Shown piece by piece: positions 17,563 to 26,462 of a stretch of 64,000 nucleotides of DNA. The position numbers and the translations under genes are program-made. Each line of letters starts with the position of its first letter. Position 1 is the stretch's first letter. The notes beneath the pieces were generated by a model. The model ran no database searches and had not been told where the DNA came from. It saw nothing but the letters and a program-made list of their open reading frames with translations. Source of the DNA: Vibrio diabolicus (GTDB lineage: Bacteria > Pseudomonadota > Gammaproteobacteria > Enterobacterales > Vibrionaceae); NCBI GenBank assembly GCA_001048675.1, contig CCKK01000002.1, positions 310,001 through 374,000 of the forward strand. Reading direction: 5' to 3'.

Positions 17563-18261
17563 CTATTTCTTAGGGCGCCAGCTTAGTGCACTTGCAACAG
17601 CGCCGATGGCAATCACATCCTTTTTTTGTTCACTAAGTTCTGGGAGCATTTGTACCGCAATGGTACCGTTCGTCTGTACAGCAGCAATTTCTTGTGTGCC
17701 TTCCTTAAAGCTATAACCCAATGGAATGTCTACCGCCATCATGGCGTCGGGACTAGTATGTACGGTTTCTACATTAAAGTGGGTGCTGCCGATACGCACT
17801 ACGCCAGTCTCTTTTTTCTCGAAGCTGATGTCGATGAGAGCGGATTTTGGCTCCATAGCAAATTCTCCCACTTTGACGCCATCTTGGGTGATATCACAGG
17901 TGTAAGGATCATTCCCACCAAAATCGACGCCCATGTAGTTAACCGACATACCGCCCCCAGTGCAGTTCAAAAGCCAAGTTTCCCCGTTGTCGATACGAGT
18001 CACTTCTGCGCCCATCGTACCTTCTTTGAAAGAGATATGGTTAAACCAACTTGAGTTAGAAGCACTGCGTGAATAGTTGCCTTTGTACTTACCAGCAAAA
18101 TCAAAATGACCATCTGCACCGAATCCCCAAAAATCTCCGTCGGTTTTGATCAGCATTTCTGGTTGTGCTTTTACGGCATCAGTACGATCCATGACGGCTA
18201 GGCCACCACAACCTACAAGGAGTAGGGGAGTGAATAGAGTAAGTTTCTTCATGTTTTTCAT
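17563..18261 (-). CDS. Hypothetical lipoprotein
   Basis: 232 residues starting MKNMKKLTLFTPLLLVGCGG; the lipobox LLVGC makes C18 the lipidated residue. The mature part is beta-rich, with a cysteine pair likely to be disulfide bonded (LLNCTGGG and DPYTCDITQDG). No family recognised. It begins 3 bases after the stop of the 513-residue lipoprotein gene, with no strong ribosome site of its own, so its translation is probably coupled to that gene. Confidence 0.75.
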   Translation of the reverse strand: MKNMKKLTLFTPLLLVGCGGLAVMDRTDAVKAQPEMLIKTDGDFWGFGADGHFDFAGKYKGNYSRSASNSSWFNHISFKEGTMGAEVTRIDNGETWLLNCTGGGMSVNYMGVDFGGNDPYTCDITQDGVKVGEFAMEPKSALIDISFEKKETGVVRIGSTHFNVETVHTSPDAMMAVDIPLGYSFKEGTQEIAAVQTNGTIAVQMLPELSEQKKDVIAIGAVASALSWRPKK

Positions 18262-18264
18262 CGT

Positions 18265-19806
18265 TTATAGCTCGGTTACATCTAGGGTTTGGTCGGTGAA
18301 TTGGATGTTCTGAATGTCGTACAACTCGTCAGTGCCTGTATTTGGGCACTTAACAGAAACGCTCTTTGCTTTGATAACAGTACATTCTGCCAGTTTGTGT
18401 GGCACGATATAGGTGTTGATACCACCTTCACCATAAATGCTGTTGTCTTTGCTGTTGCCTTCAAAGGTATTGTTTTGGTCATTACCGATGACATTCATTG
18501 CGTCGTCGCCAATGATCTTCACTCTTGTCAGCCACTGAGATTTGTAGGTGTATGCTTCTATCAAGCCGTCTTTGTTGGGAGCCATACGGAAGGTAGGCAC
18601 TGTGCCTGGATTTGTCTTTTCTGTGTAAAGTTTGACGCCCGCAGAGTCGATGTTCGCGGTGTATTGCAAGTATCCGTGGAATAAGCCGCTGATCCAATCA
18701 ACGGCTTGTGGATCTTGAGTTTGCATTTCTTCACGTGTTAACGCTTGGTAGCCATCTAAACCTTGTCCGTTTGCTTTTGCTACACCCATGTAAGCTTCAA
18801 AAGCGGCAGCAAAGTATTCGTGAGAATATGAAGGGCCCGTTTGTTTAACACTTTCAGGATCGAAGTCGTCCGATTTCCAATCGTCCCAGTCATACTGAGT
18901 TGGGCGCCACACCGTCGGTTTGCCCGCTTGAATATCGTTATAGATTTTTAACGCATGAGCTTGAATGTCATTTTGCAGTGCCGCAGTCCCCGTGTTAGGT
19001 GCAATACCTTGCGCTTGGACCAAGTGTAAAATTTCTTCAAAAGCGGCGTCTCGTTCGGCTTTTTTACCAAGATTGGCACAGTAATCGGCAAAATTACTCA
19101 TGTAATGGCAATCGCCTTCAACTGTCAATTCTCGATACATCAGAGATTGGCTGTTCCTTAGCCAGTTTGGTGTTTCTTTACTATTTACTAATGTTGCCAC
19201 GATAGATGTGACAAGTGTATTCATATCTTCTTCGTTAAGTACCATCATGCTTACAACAAACTTTTCTAGAGAACTCGTATCAAAAGAGTGTGCTAAGCCC
19301 GAGTTTGTCACTGCATCGTTCAGTTTGTCTTGGCGAATCAGTTCGTTGATAAAGATTTTGGTTAGCATCTCATCATTCTGTTCGTCGTTTTCGGTCAGCA
19401 TTAGTGTGGCATCACGCTCGGCTAATGTCTTAGCGATACGAGACTTGTCAGCGCCGTACTTAGAGTCTGGTTGGTTTGTGAGAAGGTGTTGGATGATTTT
19501 GGCTGCACGAAAGATTTTTTCATTATTCGCACCGTCATCAACAGCCACAATATGAAATGTATCATTGTTATTTGCTTCAGAAAGGGAGATTTTCACATAG
19601 TGGGTGAAGCCCGCATCAGCAGCCACTTTTAACTTGGCTGGAAGCTCTGTAGAAACGACAGTTGGGATTGTGACAGTGCTCAATGTTGGCGCTGGTGGTG
19701 TTGGAGGTGTCGCTGTCGATGGTTTCGAATTAGATTCACTGCCGCCGCAAGCAGTTAGACTTATCGCGCAAAATATGGCTAAAGGTGTTAATTGGGAATA
19801 TCTCAT
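18265..19806 (-). CDS. Lipoprotein with degenerate RTX-like C-terminal repeats
   Basis: 513 residues. Lipobox SLTACGG near residue 20 is followed by a Ser/Pro/Thr-rich linker (PSTATPPTPPAPT). The middle 350 residues, mostly helical, match no family I know. The last 80 residues contain NVIGNDQNNTFEGNSKDNSI then YGEGG, which resembles the glycine/aspartate nonapeptide repeats of serralysins and RTX proteins, and an IQNIQFTDQTLDVTEL ending often found after such repeats. Forms a two-gene unit with the next lipoprotein; divergent from a two-component system. Confidence 0.75.
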   Translation of the reverse strand: MRYSQLTPLAIFCAISLTACGGSESNSKPSTATPPTPPAPTLSTVTIPTVVSTELPAKLKVAADAGFTHYVKISLSEANNNDTFHIVAVDDGANNEKIFRAAKIIQHLLTNQPDSKYGADKSRIAKTLAERDATLMLTENDEQNDEMLTKIFINELIRQDKLNDAVTNSGLAHSFDTSSLEKFVVSMMVLNEEDMNTLVTSIVATLVNSKETPNWLRNSQSLMYRELTVEGDCHYMSNFADYCANLGKKAERDAAFEEILHLVQAQGIAPNTGTAALQNDIQAHALKIYNDIQAGKPTVWRPTQYDWDDWKSDDFDPESVKQTGPSYSHEYFAAAFEAYMGVAKANGQGLDGYQALTREEMQTQDPQAVDWISGLFHGYLQYTANIDSAGVKLYTEKTNPGTVPTFRMAPNKDGLIEAYTYKSQWLTRVKIIGDDAMNVIGNDQNNTFEGNSKDNSIYGEGGINTYIVPHKLAECTVIKAKSVSVKCPNTGTDELYDIQNIQFTDQTLDVTEL

Positions 19807-20172
19807 TTCATGTTACTCGTAGACTTTATTAGAGCAAGAAACTTAGAAGCAACATAAAGTCCTGTCTATATAAGCAAACTAAGTCATATATATCGATATT
19901 ATTTTTTGGTAAGGACTATCATTCGATATATTTAAAAATATAGTAGATTTTTATTCCGAATTTTATTTTTTATGTGAAGCTATATTCTGCTAATGAATAA
20001 AACATCAGGTTATTGCATGGTTTTAGGGGAGTAGAATGATTAGGATTATCGTATATGTATGGTTTGTAAGCGTATGTAAGCCTGCTTTTTATTAAAATTA
20101 TCATTTAAGTGGGTTGCGCAGTATAGGACGAGCGATATACTCCCTCCATCATATTGGTGGAGTAAATGATTC
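19807..20172. other. AT-rich divergent promoter region
   Basis: 366 bases between the lipoprotein genes (minus) and the response regulator (plus). Very A+T-rich, with several near-palindromic ATATCGATAT-type words but no repeat I can define firmly. No open frame with a ribosome site. It must hold the promoters of both units. Confidence 0.5.
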
Positions 20173-20865
20173 ATGGTGGGCAATACAATCTTACTGGTAG
20201 AAGACGACTCTGAGATTGCTCGATTAACCAAAATGTACCTCGAAGCCGAAGGCTATACAGTAACTGTTATCGATAACGGTCAAAATGCATTAGAAACGAT
20301 TAAGGAACTCAAGCCGGACCTAGTGCTGTTAGATTTGATGTTACCAGGAAAAAATGGCGCAGAAATATGCCAAGAGGCACGTAAATTTTATCATGGGATT
20401 ATCATTGTTTTGACTGCAACCGATGATGAAATGAGCGAGGTGAGCTTATTTAAGTTCGGTGCTGATGATTACCTTACCAAACCGATAAAAGGCAACATCC
20501 TTCTCGCCCGTATTGAAGCGGCGTTGCGTCGCTATCGTCGTCAAGTTGATACCGTTGAAGAAGAAAAGCTGAGCCGATATGGCATTAGCCTTTGTCTTCG
20601 TCGCTCCCAAGCATTTTATTTGCAAAAAGATATTGGTTTAACGAGCTCTGAGTTTGAAATTTTAGAGCTCCTGATGCTGAATGTCGATAAGCCAGTATCT
20701 CGTGAATCATGTTGCCGTCTTGCCAGAGGCATTGAATACTGCATTACTGATCGTTCGATTGATATGCGTATATCCTCACTAAGGAAGAAATTCTCTAAGG
20801 CTCATATCCATACCGCTACCATTAAGACCATACGTCACCACGGCTACATGCTGACAGGTAAATGA
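20173..20865 (+). CDS. OmpR-family response regulator
   Basis: 230 residues. Receiver domain (1-118) with acidic pocket E10/D11/D12, phosphorylated D54 (LLDLMLPGKNG), T81 and K103 (YLTKPIKG); winged-helix DNA-binding domain (about 135-228) with TSSEFEILELLM and the recognition region ITDRSIDMRISSLRKKF. It is followed after 3 bases by a histidine kinase gene, so the two are a cognate pair. A GGTGGAG site lies 10 bases upstream of the ATG. An intervening ATG at 20164 is out of frame. Confidence 0.93.
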   Translation: MVGNTILLVEDDSEIARLTKMYLEAEGYTVTVIDNGQNALETIKELKPDLVLLDLMLPGKNGAEICQEARKFYHGIIIVLTATDDEMSEVSLFKFGADDYLTKPIKGNILLARIEAALRRYRRQVDTVEEEKLSRYGISLCLRRSQAFYLQKDIGLTSSEFEILELLMLNVDKPVSRESCCRLARGIEYCITDRSIDMRISSLRKKFSKAHIHTATIKTIRHHGYMLTGK

Positions 20866-20868
20866 CGC

Positions 20869-22191
20869 ATGTTTTCCCTGTTTACTCGTCTATATGTGGG
20901 GTTAGTTACTGGCCTTGCGCTGACTGTTGCTTTGTTTCTCTTTATGGGGGAAGAGTACATGCGCAAAACAGAAGTCGGTGTTTTTTTGAGTGATGGTGCT
21001 TATTTTGTCGATCAATACATTGAGCAACGAGGCACTCCGGATTCTCTCTACAAGAAGTTAACCGAAAACGGCAAGCAAGATTTCTTTATCTTTGATTTAA
21101 CATTGGTTGAAAACTGGGACGGATCACCGCCTTGTCGAGATTGTAAGCTGCTGTACCGAATACAGGGGATACCTGTTTATCTTATTGATGGCAGTACCTA
21201 TGCTGCGGTATTCCCTTTACCTAACACCTCGAAGAGTTTAGTTTTCAAAGAAAAAACGGATTTCTTTAGCCCAGATGTTGATTGGAATGAAGATTCTGAG
21301 ATTGTATTTATACTGACTCTACTTTTGGTTGTTGTGTGCAGTTTAGGCATTATGGTTTACATACCTGTACGACGTCTTGACCGCCAAATTAGGCAACTAA
21401 CGGCTGCACAACAACAATTTGGTTCTGGTGAGTTGAATACGCGAGTCGATCTAAAGCAATTTTCGCAACCCGTGAAAGAGCTCGCCCAAGGCTTCAACTG
21501 CATGTCTGAAGAGATTGAGAGACGAGTACGCCAAACACACATCTTTACTCAAGCTATTCCTCATGAAGTGCGCACTCCGCTGAGTCGTATTCAGCTAGCG
21601 ACGGATTTAGCTCGACGCACGAGTGGTGAAATGCAGGCAGAGTTACATGACGATATTGAACGATACGTTGATGTAGTGACGGATTTAACTTCCGACATCG
21701 TCATGCTGTCTCGCTTGAGTGTGAAAAACCACTCTTGGGTCGATTCTGTTGAAACCATGGAACTGCCACTTTGGTGCAAAAGCCGTATGAATTACCTAGG
21801 CTTAGAGTCCGCCATGTTGAGAGCGGAAAATGAACTCGCGAACCAATTGATTCACTTTCAGCCTACTTTGGGTAACCTCGTCCTCGATAATTTATTGCAA
21901 AACGCCAAGCGTTACGGTGAATCCTGCGTTGAGGTGACGATTCGAATGGTAGCGGATTGCTGGAGCATCGATATTGAGGACGATGGTCCGGGCGTACCTG
22001 AAGCGATGCGAGAAGAAGTATTTATGCCATTTTCGCGTTTAGACAAAAGCCGCAACGCCGACGTCAAAGGCTTTGGTTTAGGGCTTGCCATCGCTACCAG
22101 TGCAGCGAGGCAATTAGGTTGGGAACTTTCTGTCGGCGAGAGTCACTTAGGCGGCGCACGTTTCACGGTGCTTATTCCTGCCAACGATTAG
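20869..22191 (+). CDS. Sensor histidine kinase with a periplasmic CxxC
   Basis: 440 residues, RstB-like layout: membrane helix 1 (about 8-26), periplasmic sensor (about 27-142), helix 2 (about 145-165), HAMP (about 166-218), DHp with phosphorylated H232 (IPHEVRTPLSRIQ), and ATPase with the N box LDNLLQNAKRYG, DDGPG and GFGLGLAI. The sensor holds a cysteine pair C89-C92 (SPPCRDCKLL), suggesting metal or redox sensing; this is inference. Its last codons overlap by 20 bases the convergent flavin-binding protein gene. Confidence 0.92.
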   Translation: MFSLFTRLYVGLVTGLALTVALFLFMGEEYMRKTEVGVFLSDGAYFVDQYIEQRGTPDSLYKKLTENGKQDFFIFDLTLVENWDGSPPCRDCKLLYRIQGIPVYLIDGSTYAAVFPLPNTSKSLVFKEKTDFFSPDVDWNEDSEIVFILTLLLVVVCSLGIMVYIPVRRLDRQIRQLTAAQQQFGSGELNTRVDLKQFSQPVKELAQGFNCMSEEIERRVRQTHIFTQAIPHEVRTPLSRIQLATDLARRTSGEMQAELHDDIERYVDVVTDLTSDIVMLSRLSVKNHSWVDSVETMELPLWCKSRMNYLGLESAMLRAENELANQLIHFQPTLGNLVLDNLLQNAKRYGESCVEVTIRMVADCWSIDIEDDGPGVPEAMREEVFMPFSRLDKSRNADVKGFGLGLAIATSAARQLGWELSVGESHLGGARFTVLIPAND

Positions 22192-22828
22192 AGTAGGCAC
22201 TGCGGTAGTCTGGTTCAGCGATACCTTCATACAAATCTTCACAAGCTTGCAGTGGACCTACGACAGTTCGGTAGGGTAGGACACCTGCCCAAACAGGAAT
22301 GTCCATGTCTTCCGCATCGTCGTTGACGCCAAAATTGCTGATTTTCACAGATGCCTCTGTGAGTGGGATACGCAGCAGCATGGTGGCTTTGAGCTCTTTT
22401 TCATTGCTCAAACGGACTTGTTTTGTTCTCCCTGGAGCGATCTGTTCGATAAAGTGATTCAGCAACCTGTCTTTTTCTTGGTTATTCTCCACCATCTCAA
22501 ACTGGCCAAAGACCACGGCGCTACGATAATGCGCACTGTGGTGAAATGCACTTCGAGCCAATACCCAACCATCAAGCAAAGTAAAGGTTAAGCACGTTTG
22601 CACTCCTTGTTTGAGTGAGCGTAACAGTCGACTGTTGTTGGCACCATGGATATACACGTAATCATCCACACGCCATGCCAGCATAGGGATGACCACAGGG
22701 CCTGACTCGTTGGTTATCGCAATATGAGCGATTAGGCTTTCATCTATGATGGCGTGCAGTTTGCTAACATCATAGACTGCTCTATGTGCGCCTTTCTTAA
22801 TTTCCGTTCTATTGGTATTAGATAGCAT
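22172..22828 (-). CDS. Pyridoxamine 5'-phosphate oxidase-related FMN-binding protein
   Basis: 218 residues, split-barrel flavoprotein of the nitroimidazole-resistance/PNPOx-like group (AVYDVSKLHAIIDESLIAHIAI, then VIPMLAWRVDDYVYIHG, LLRSLKQG and VCLTFTLLDGWVLARSAFHHS). The start ATG at 22828 has AGGAGAGA just upstream and is preferred over a more distal frame start at 22885. It is divergent from a MocR-type PLP-dependent regulator, a combination found repeatedly and consistent with vitamin B6 or amino-group metabolism. Confidence 0.88.
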   Translation of the reverse strand: MLSNTNRTEIKKGAHRAVYDVSKLHAIIDESLIAHIAITNESGPVVIPMLAWRVDDYVYIHGANNSRLLRSLKQGVQTCLTFTLLDGWVLARSAFHHSAHYRSAVVFGQFEMVENNQEKDRLLNHFIEQIAPGRTKQVRLSNEKELKATMLLRIPLTEASVKISNFGVNDDAEDMDIPVWAGVLPYRTVVGPLQACEDLYEGIAEPDYRSAYSNRWQE

Positions 22829-22928
22829 TTTCTCTCCTTGTTTACTCACGATTACGAGCGCTTGAACCTCATTCTTTGATTGCAATGTAGCGCTTAACTG
22901 GTAGCTTAAAGAGAGCCAGTTTTAACTA

Positions 22929-24374
22929 ATGAATGGATCCAGTTTGTCTTTGATTGATATCGGTGACCTACATTTAAAAGAAAGTGATGGAACGCGTCAG
23001 CAAGCGTTGTTTTTTGCTATTCGCGAGAAAATTGTTCAAGGGTTGTGGGTGAAGAATGGGAAGTTGCCTTCTACGCGGAAGCTTTCACAGGCGCTTAATC
23101 TAAGTAGGAATACCGTGATTTCTGCCTACGAACAGTTAGTGGCGGAAGGGTACTTGAACAGCCAAAAAGGTTCTGGCTTTTATGTTGCCGTAGAACTGCC
23201 GGAGCAGTACTTGCCTGAACCTAATTCAGTTCAGAGAGACTCATCACCGAAAACTCACTTTGATATCAACCTTGCATTTGCACCAGGTGTGCCGGATCTG
23301 GACGCTTTCCCGATGGCACAGTGGCAAAAGTTACTCACTCGCCACATGTCCCGCCCCTGCTTGTTGGGGAATCAAGATATTCAGGGTAGTTGGGCATTGC
23401 GCTGTGCTTTAGCTGACTACCTCGCATCAAGTCGTTCAGTAAATTGCTCCCCAGAGCGCATCATTATTACCTCTGGGGCACAGCAAGCGTTGTCAATCGC
23501 GTCGATGGTAGTGCTCAAACAAGGTGATAAGGTTCTGATGGAGCAACCAGGTTACGCGCAAATGCGGAAGTTGATTCAGTTCCAAAACTATCAATTTGAG
23601 CCTTTGTTCGTAAGAGAGAAATTAGGTTTAGATGTGGAAGCTGTGACCTCAAGCGATGCCGATGCGCTGTATATCACCCCAAGTAATCAATATCCGATGG
23701 GTACCACACTCAATACCGAGCAAAGAGGGAAGATCATCAACTGGGCGGTCGAGCAATCAAGTTGGATCATCGAGGACGATTATGACAGCGAATTTCAGTT
23801 TGCTCATCGTCCCTATACCAGTTTACAGGGGCTAGCAGCTCAAATGGGTCGAGATGATCGTGTGTTGTATGTGGGTTCCTTCAGTAAAGTGATGTTTAAC
23901 GGATTGCGGCTTGGCTACCTTGTAGTTCCTGAACGTTTAGTAGAGCAATGTTTGGTGGTTAAGGATGCGTTAAGTGGTGATTCGCCGACGCATACACAAG
24001 AAGCATTGGCAGATTTTATTACTGAAGGTGGGTTATTACGTCATATTCGAAAAATGCGTCGACTGTACAAAACTAAGCATGAACAGATGCATTTATCCAT
24101 TCAACAGCATTTAGGCGACCGTGTTTGCGTCGTTAGCCAAGCGGCGGGGCTTCATATTACGTTGAAATGGCAAGACGGTATGGATGAGCAGCGTTTTACA
24201 AAACTAGCAGAGCATGAAGGGATCATCTTGCGACCTTTGAGCTACTATGAACACCCAGATTTTCAAGCACGTCACTGGCATGGTGCCGTGCTTGGTTACG
24301 GCAATATCGCGTTAGAGAACATAGACGCTGGTATCCAACGTTTGGCTCACATATTTCGAAATGGGAAGCGATGA
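22929..24374 (+). CDS. MocR-family regulator (GntR HTH fused to PLP aminotransferase domain)
   Basis: 481 residues. An N-terminal GntR winged helix (about 20-88: LPSTRKLSQALNLSRNTVIS, EQLVAEGYLNSQKGSGFYV) is joined to a fold-type I aminotransferase domain (about 115-480) with the PLP-lysine K320 (VGSFSKVMFNGLRLGY) and the PLP-anchoring D284 region (IIEDDYDSEF). PdxR-like members activate pyridoxal synthesis; here the divergent FMN-binding gene is the obvious target. An inverted AACTGG/CCAGTT pair lies in the 100-base divergent gap. Confidence 0.92.
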   Translation: MNGSSLSLIDIGDLHLKESDGTRQQALFFAIREKIVQGLWVKNGKLPSTRKLSQALNLSRNTVISAYEQLVAEGYLNSQKGSGFYVAVELPEQYLPEPNSVQRDSSPKTHFDINLAFAPGVPDLDAFPMAQWQKLLTRHMSRPCLLGNQDIQGSWALRCALADYLASSRSVNCSPERIIITSGAQQALSIASMVVLKQGDKVLMEQPGYAQMRKLIQFQNYQFEPLFVREKLGLDVEAVTSSDADALYITPSNQYPMGTTLNTEQRGKIINWAVEQSSWIIEDDYDSEFQFAHRPYTSLQGLAAQMGRDDRVLYVGSFSKVMFNGLRLGYLVVPERLVEQCLVVKDALSGDSPTHTQEALADFITEGGLLRHIRKMRRLYKTKHEQMHLSIQQHLGDRVCVVSQAAGLHITLKWQDGMDEQRFTKLAEHEGIILRPLSYYEHPDFQARHWHGAVLGYGNIALENIDAGIQRLAHIFRNGKR

Positions 24375-25655
24375 CTATTCAACTACACGTGTTTGTCGCT
24401 TATGTCGCCACTGTTTCCAAGGCAGTAAAAGTAGAGTGAAAATGCCAAGTGCATAAAACATTGACCAGCCTAAACATATAAAAACACCGGTACAAAGCAG
24501 TAGAGAAAGTCCCGCAAGCGCTTTACCAAAACCACGAAGCAATTTATAAGCGGCTAACATTGCCAACATGTAAACCAAAACGAATACACTATTTGCTAGT
24601 TTTAGGAAAAACTCCAGATCGAGCTGCGATAGCGTTCCTATCACGCAAGATATTAGCAGTACGCCGCCAACTAATAAGGTGGCTGAGAAAGGGACACCAC
24701 GACGCGAAATCTTGGCTAGTGGGTTGTAAGGACGATGTTCCCGAGCTTGAGCCCAGACCATTCGCGCTAGGCTCTGTGTGTATAAGTTAACGCTCGCGAA
24801 ACAAGCGGAGAATCCGATCAAACTGATTATCCATTTGGCCCCATCGCCAAGTAGTTGAGCACTCAACCATGGAATCGATGCATTATCGAATTGAGCATTA
24901 CCATATGCACCAAACTTTAAAATAACAACAGAGCAAGCCCAGTACGTAGCTCCCGCTACAAAACAACCGACAATAATGGCGATAGGGAAGTCTCTTTGAG
25001 GGTTTTTGAATTCTTCCCCCATATGAGCAAAAGCCTCTATGCCAACAAAACACCAGAACATCACGCCAAGCGCTGCGGTAATAGGCCAAATTGACTCTTG
25101 TGTGATAGCTGGCATCACGAGATCGGCGCTGTTAACGTCGCCTTTCCATAAAAATGTGCCAACGAGCGCAAAGACACTCAAAGCAATAAGAGTTTGTAAA
25201 TGACCTGATGACTTAGTGCCCATCAAGTTGACGAACACAAGAAGTAATACCGTTAGAATTTGTGCAAACAGATTATTGCTAATAGGCTCTGGCAATATTT
25301 GCTGTAGAAAGCCTGCGGCGAGTGCAATCGCGGCCGGAACCCCTACCGGAATGACACTAACAAATAGCCAAGCTACACTACTTTCCAGCTTGGCGTTAAA
25401 TGCTTTACGCACAAAAAATGCGGTTCCGCCCGCATTGGGATATCGCTTGCCTAGCTGGGCAAAAGTCAGCGCAATAGGACAAATGGCGATGAATAATAAA
25501 ATCCAGGCCCATAGTGAAAAATGACCCGCTATGCCTGCTGCAATAGCTGGTATCATAAAAAGACCCGTTCCCATTAATGTTGTGGATAGTTGGGCGATAC
25601 CGGATGTGAGTGAAATGTCTTTTTTGAGCTGTTCCATGCTAATTGATTCATCCAA
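24375..25655 (-). CDS. APC-family amino acid permease
   Basis: 426 residues, about 12 membrane helices, amino acid-polyamine-organocation family (YjeH-like size). The opening LSTTLMGTGLFMIPAIAAG matches the unwound helix 1 substrate site G(S/T)G. Convergent with the MocR gene with no gap (stops at 24374 and 24375) and divergent from an Lrp-type regulator across about 310 bases, which suggests amino-acid-responsive control. Substrate unknown. Confidence 0.9.
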   Translation of the reverse strand: MDESISMEQLKKDISLTSGIAQLSTTLMGTGLFMIPAIAAGIAGHFSLWAWILLFIAICPIALTFAQLGKRYPNAGGTAFFVRKAFNAKLESSVAWLFVSVIPVGVPAAIALAAGFLQQILPEPISNNLFAQILTVLLLVFVNLMGTKSSGHLQTLIALSVFALVGTFLWKGDVNSADLVMPAITQESIWPITAALGVMFWCFVGIEAFAHMGEEFKNPQRDFPIAIIVGCFVAGATYWACSVVILKFGAYGNAQFDNASIPWLSAQLLGDGAKWIISLIGFSACFASVNLYTQSLARMVWAQAREHRPYNPLAKISRRGVPFSATLLVGGVLLISCVIGTLSQLDLEFFLKLANSVFVLVYMLAMLAAYKLLRGFGKALAGLSLLLCTGVFICLGWSMFYALGIFTLLLLPWKQWRHKRQTRVVE

Positions 25656-25858
25656 TGTTGTAGGGCTTATGACGAAAACGCTTGTGGATTCTAATTATCT
25701 CATTTATTGGAGTTTAATGAGCCCGCTAGTGCGCTGAATACATAAGAAGCGTATTTGATTTCAATGCGTTATCGCTCTTCTATTTGAATGGATAACGGTG
25801 CGCATCTCATGCTTACCAAATAGCATATCCAAAATCTTAATAACAAAATGATTTACTG

Positions 25859-25905
25859 AACCGTCAATATGACGGTTGTTTTAAATATTTCCAACAAAAT
25901 GTTGG
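25859..25905. promoter_or_regulatory. Two perfect palindromes upstream of the Lrp-type gene
   Basis: AACCGTCA-ATA-TGACGGTT (25859-25877) and CCAACA-AAA-TGTTGG (25891-25905), both with 3-base centres, in the divergent gap between the permease and the Lrp-type regulator. Placement and symmetry suggest operator sites; the binding protein is unproven. The rest of the gap (25656-25964) holds no gene. Confidence 0.5.
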
Positions 25906-25964
25906 TTTCTTATGCAGTTAGAATCGGTATAGAATGAGAAAAATAAGGAAAGCTTGGTAAGTAT

Positions 25965-26420
25965 ATGGACAAGTTTGATCACAAGATTGTGGATCTTCTC
26001 CGACACAACGCTCGGCTGTCGGTGACTGAAATTGCGGATAAAGTGAACCTTTCTCGTTCTGCGGTGACGGCTCGTATTCGTAAGCTAGAACATGACAAAG
26101 TGATTCTCGGGTATCACGCTGAAATTGCCTCTTCAGGCGGGGACTCGATTTGTGCTTATTTTGCTCTAAAGTTCGATAAATCTACATCCACGTATTATTG
26201 CGAATCATATGCCGACGAACTATACAAAATCGATGGCGTAAAATGGTGCCATGCAATCAGTGGTGAAACGGATATGATGGTTTTTGTCGAAGTACCTACG
26301 ATGACTCGTTTGAACGAAATCAGAGATCAAATTCAACGTTACCCAGAGCTAAGGCACCTCATGACTCATACCGTTTTAGCTGAGTTCTTTAATACGACTG
26401 GCAACCAGTTTGTGAAATAA
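25965..26420 (+). CDS. Lrp/AsnC-family transcriptional regulator
   Basis: 151 residues. N-terminal HTH (DHKIVDLLRHNARLSVTEIA, then DKVNLSRSAVTARIRKLE) and C-terminal RAM/ligand domain (about 70-145) with the GETDMMVFVEV strand. Divergent from the APC permease, its likely target, and followed by a LysR gene on the same strand after 42 bases. Confidence 0.9.
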   Translation: MDKFDHKIVDLLRHNARLSVTEIADKVNLSRSAVTARIRKLEHDKVILGYHAEIASSGGDSICAYFALKFDKSTSTYYCESYADELYKIDGVKWCHAISGETDMMVFVEVPTMTRLNEIRDQIQRYPELRHLMTHTVLAEFFNTTGNQFVK

Positions 26421-26462
26421 GCATCATGGGTGTCATTATTTATTAAACCTTCTTGAGCCGGT

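Noticed and set aside
18289..19555. Several + strand frames opposite the 513-residue lipoprotein
   Set aside because: All are antisense shadows; the lipoprotein has a signal, lipobox and domain features.
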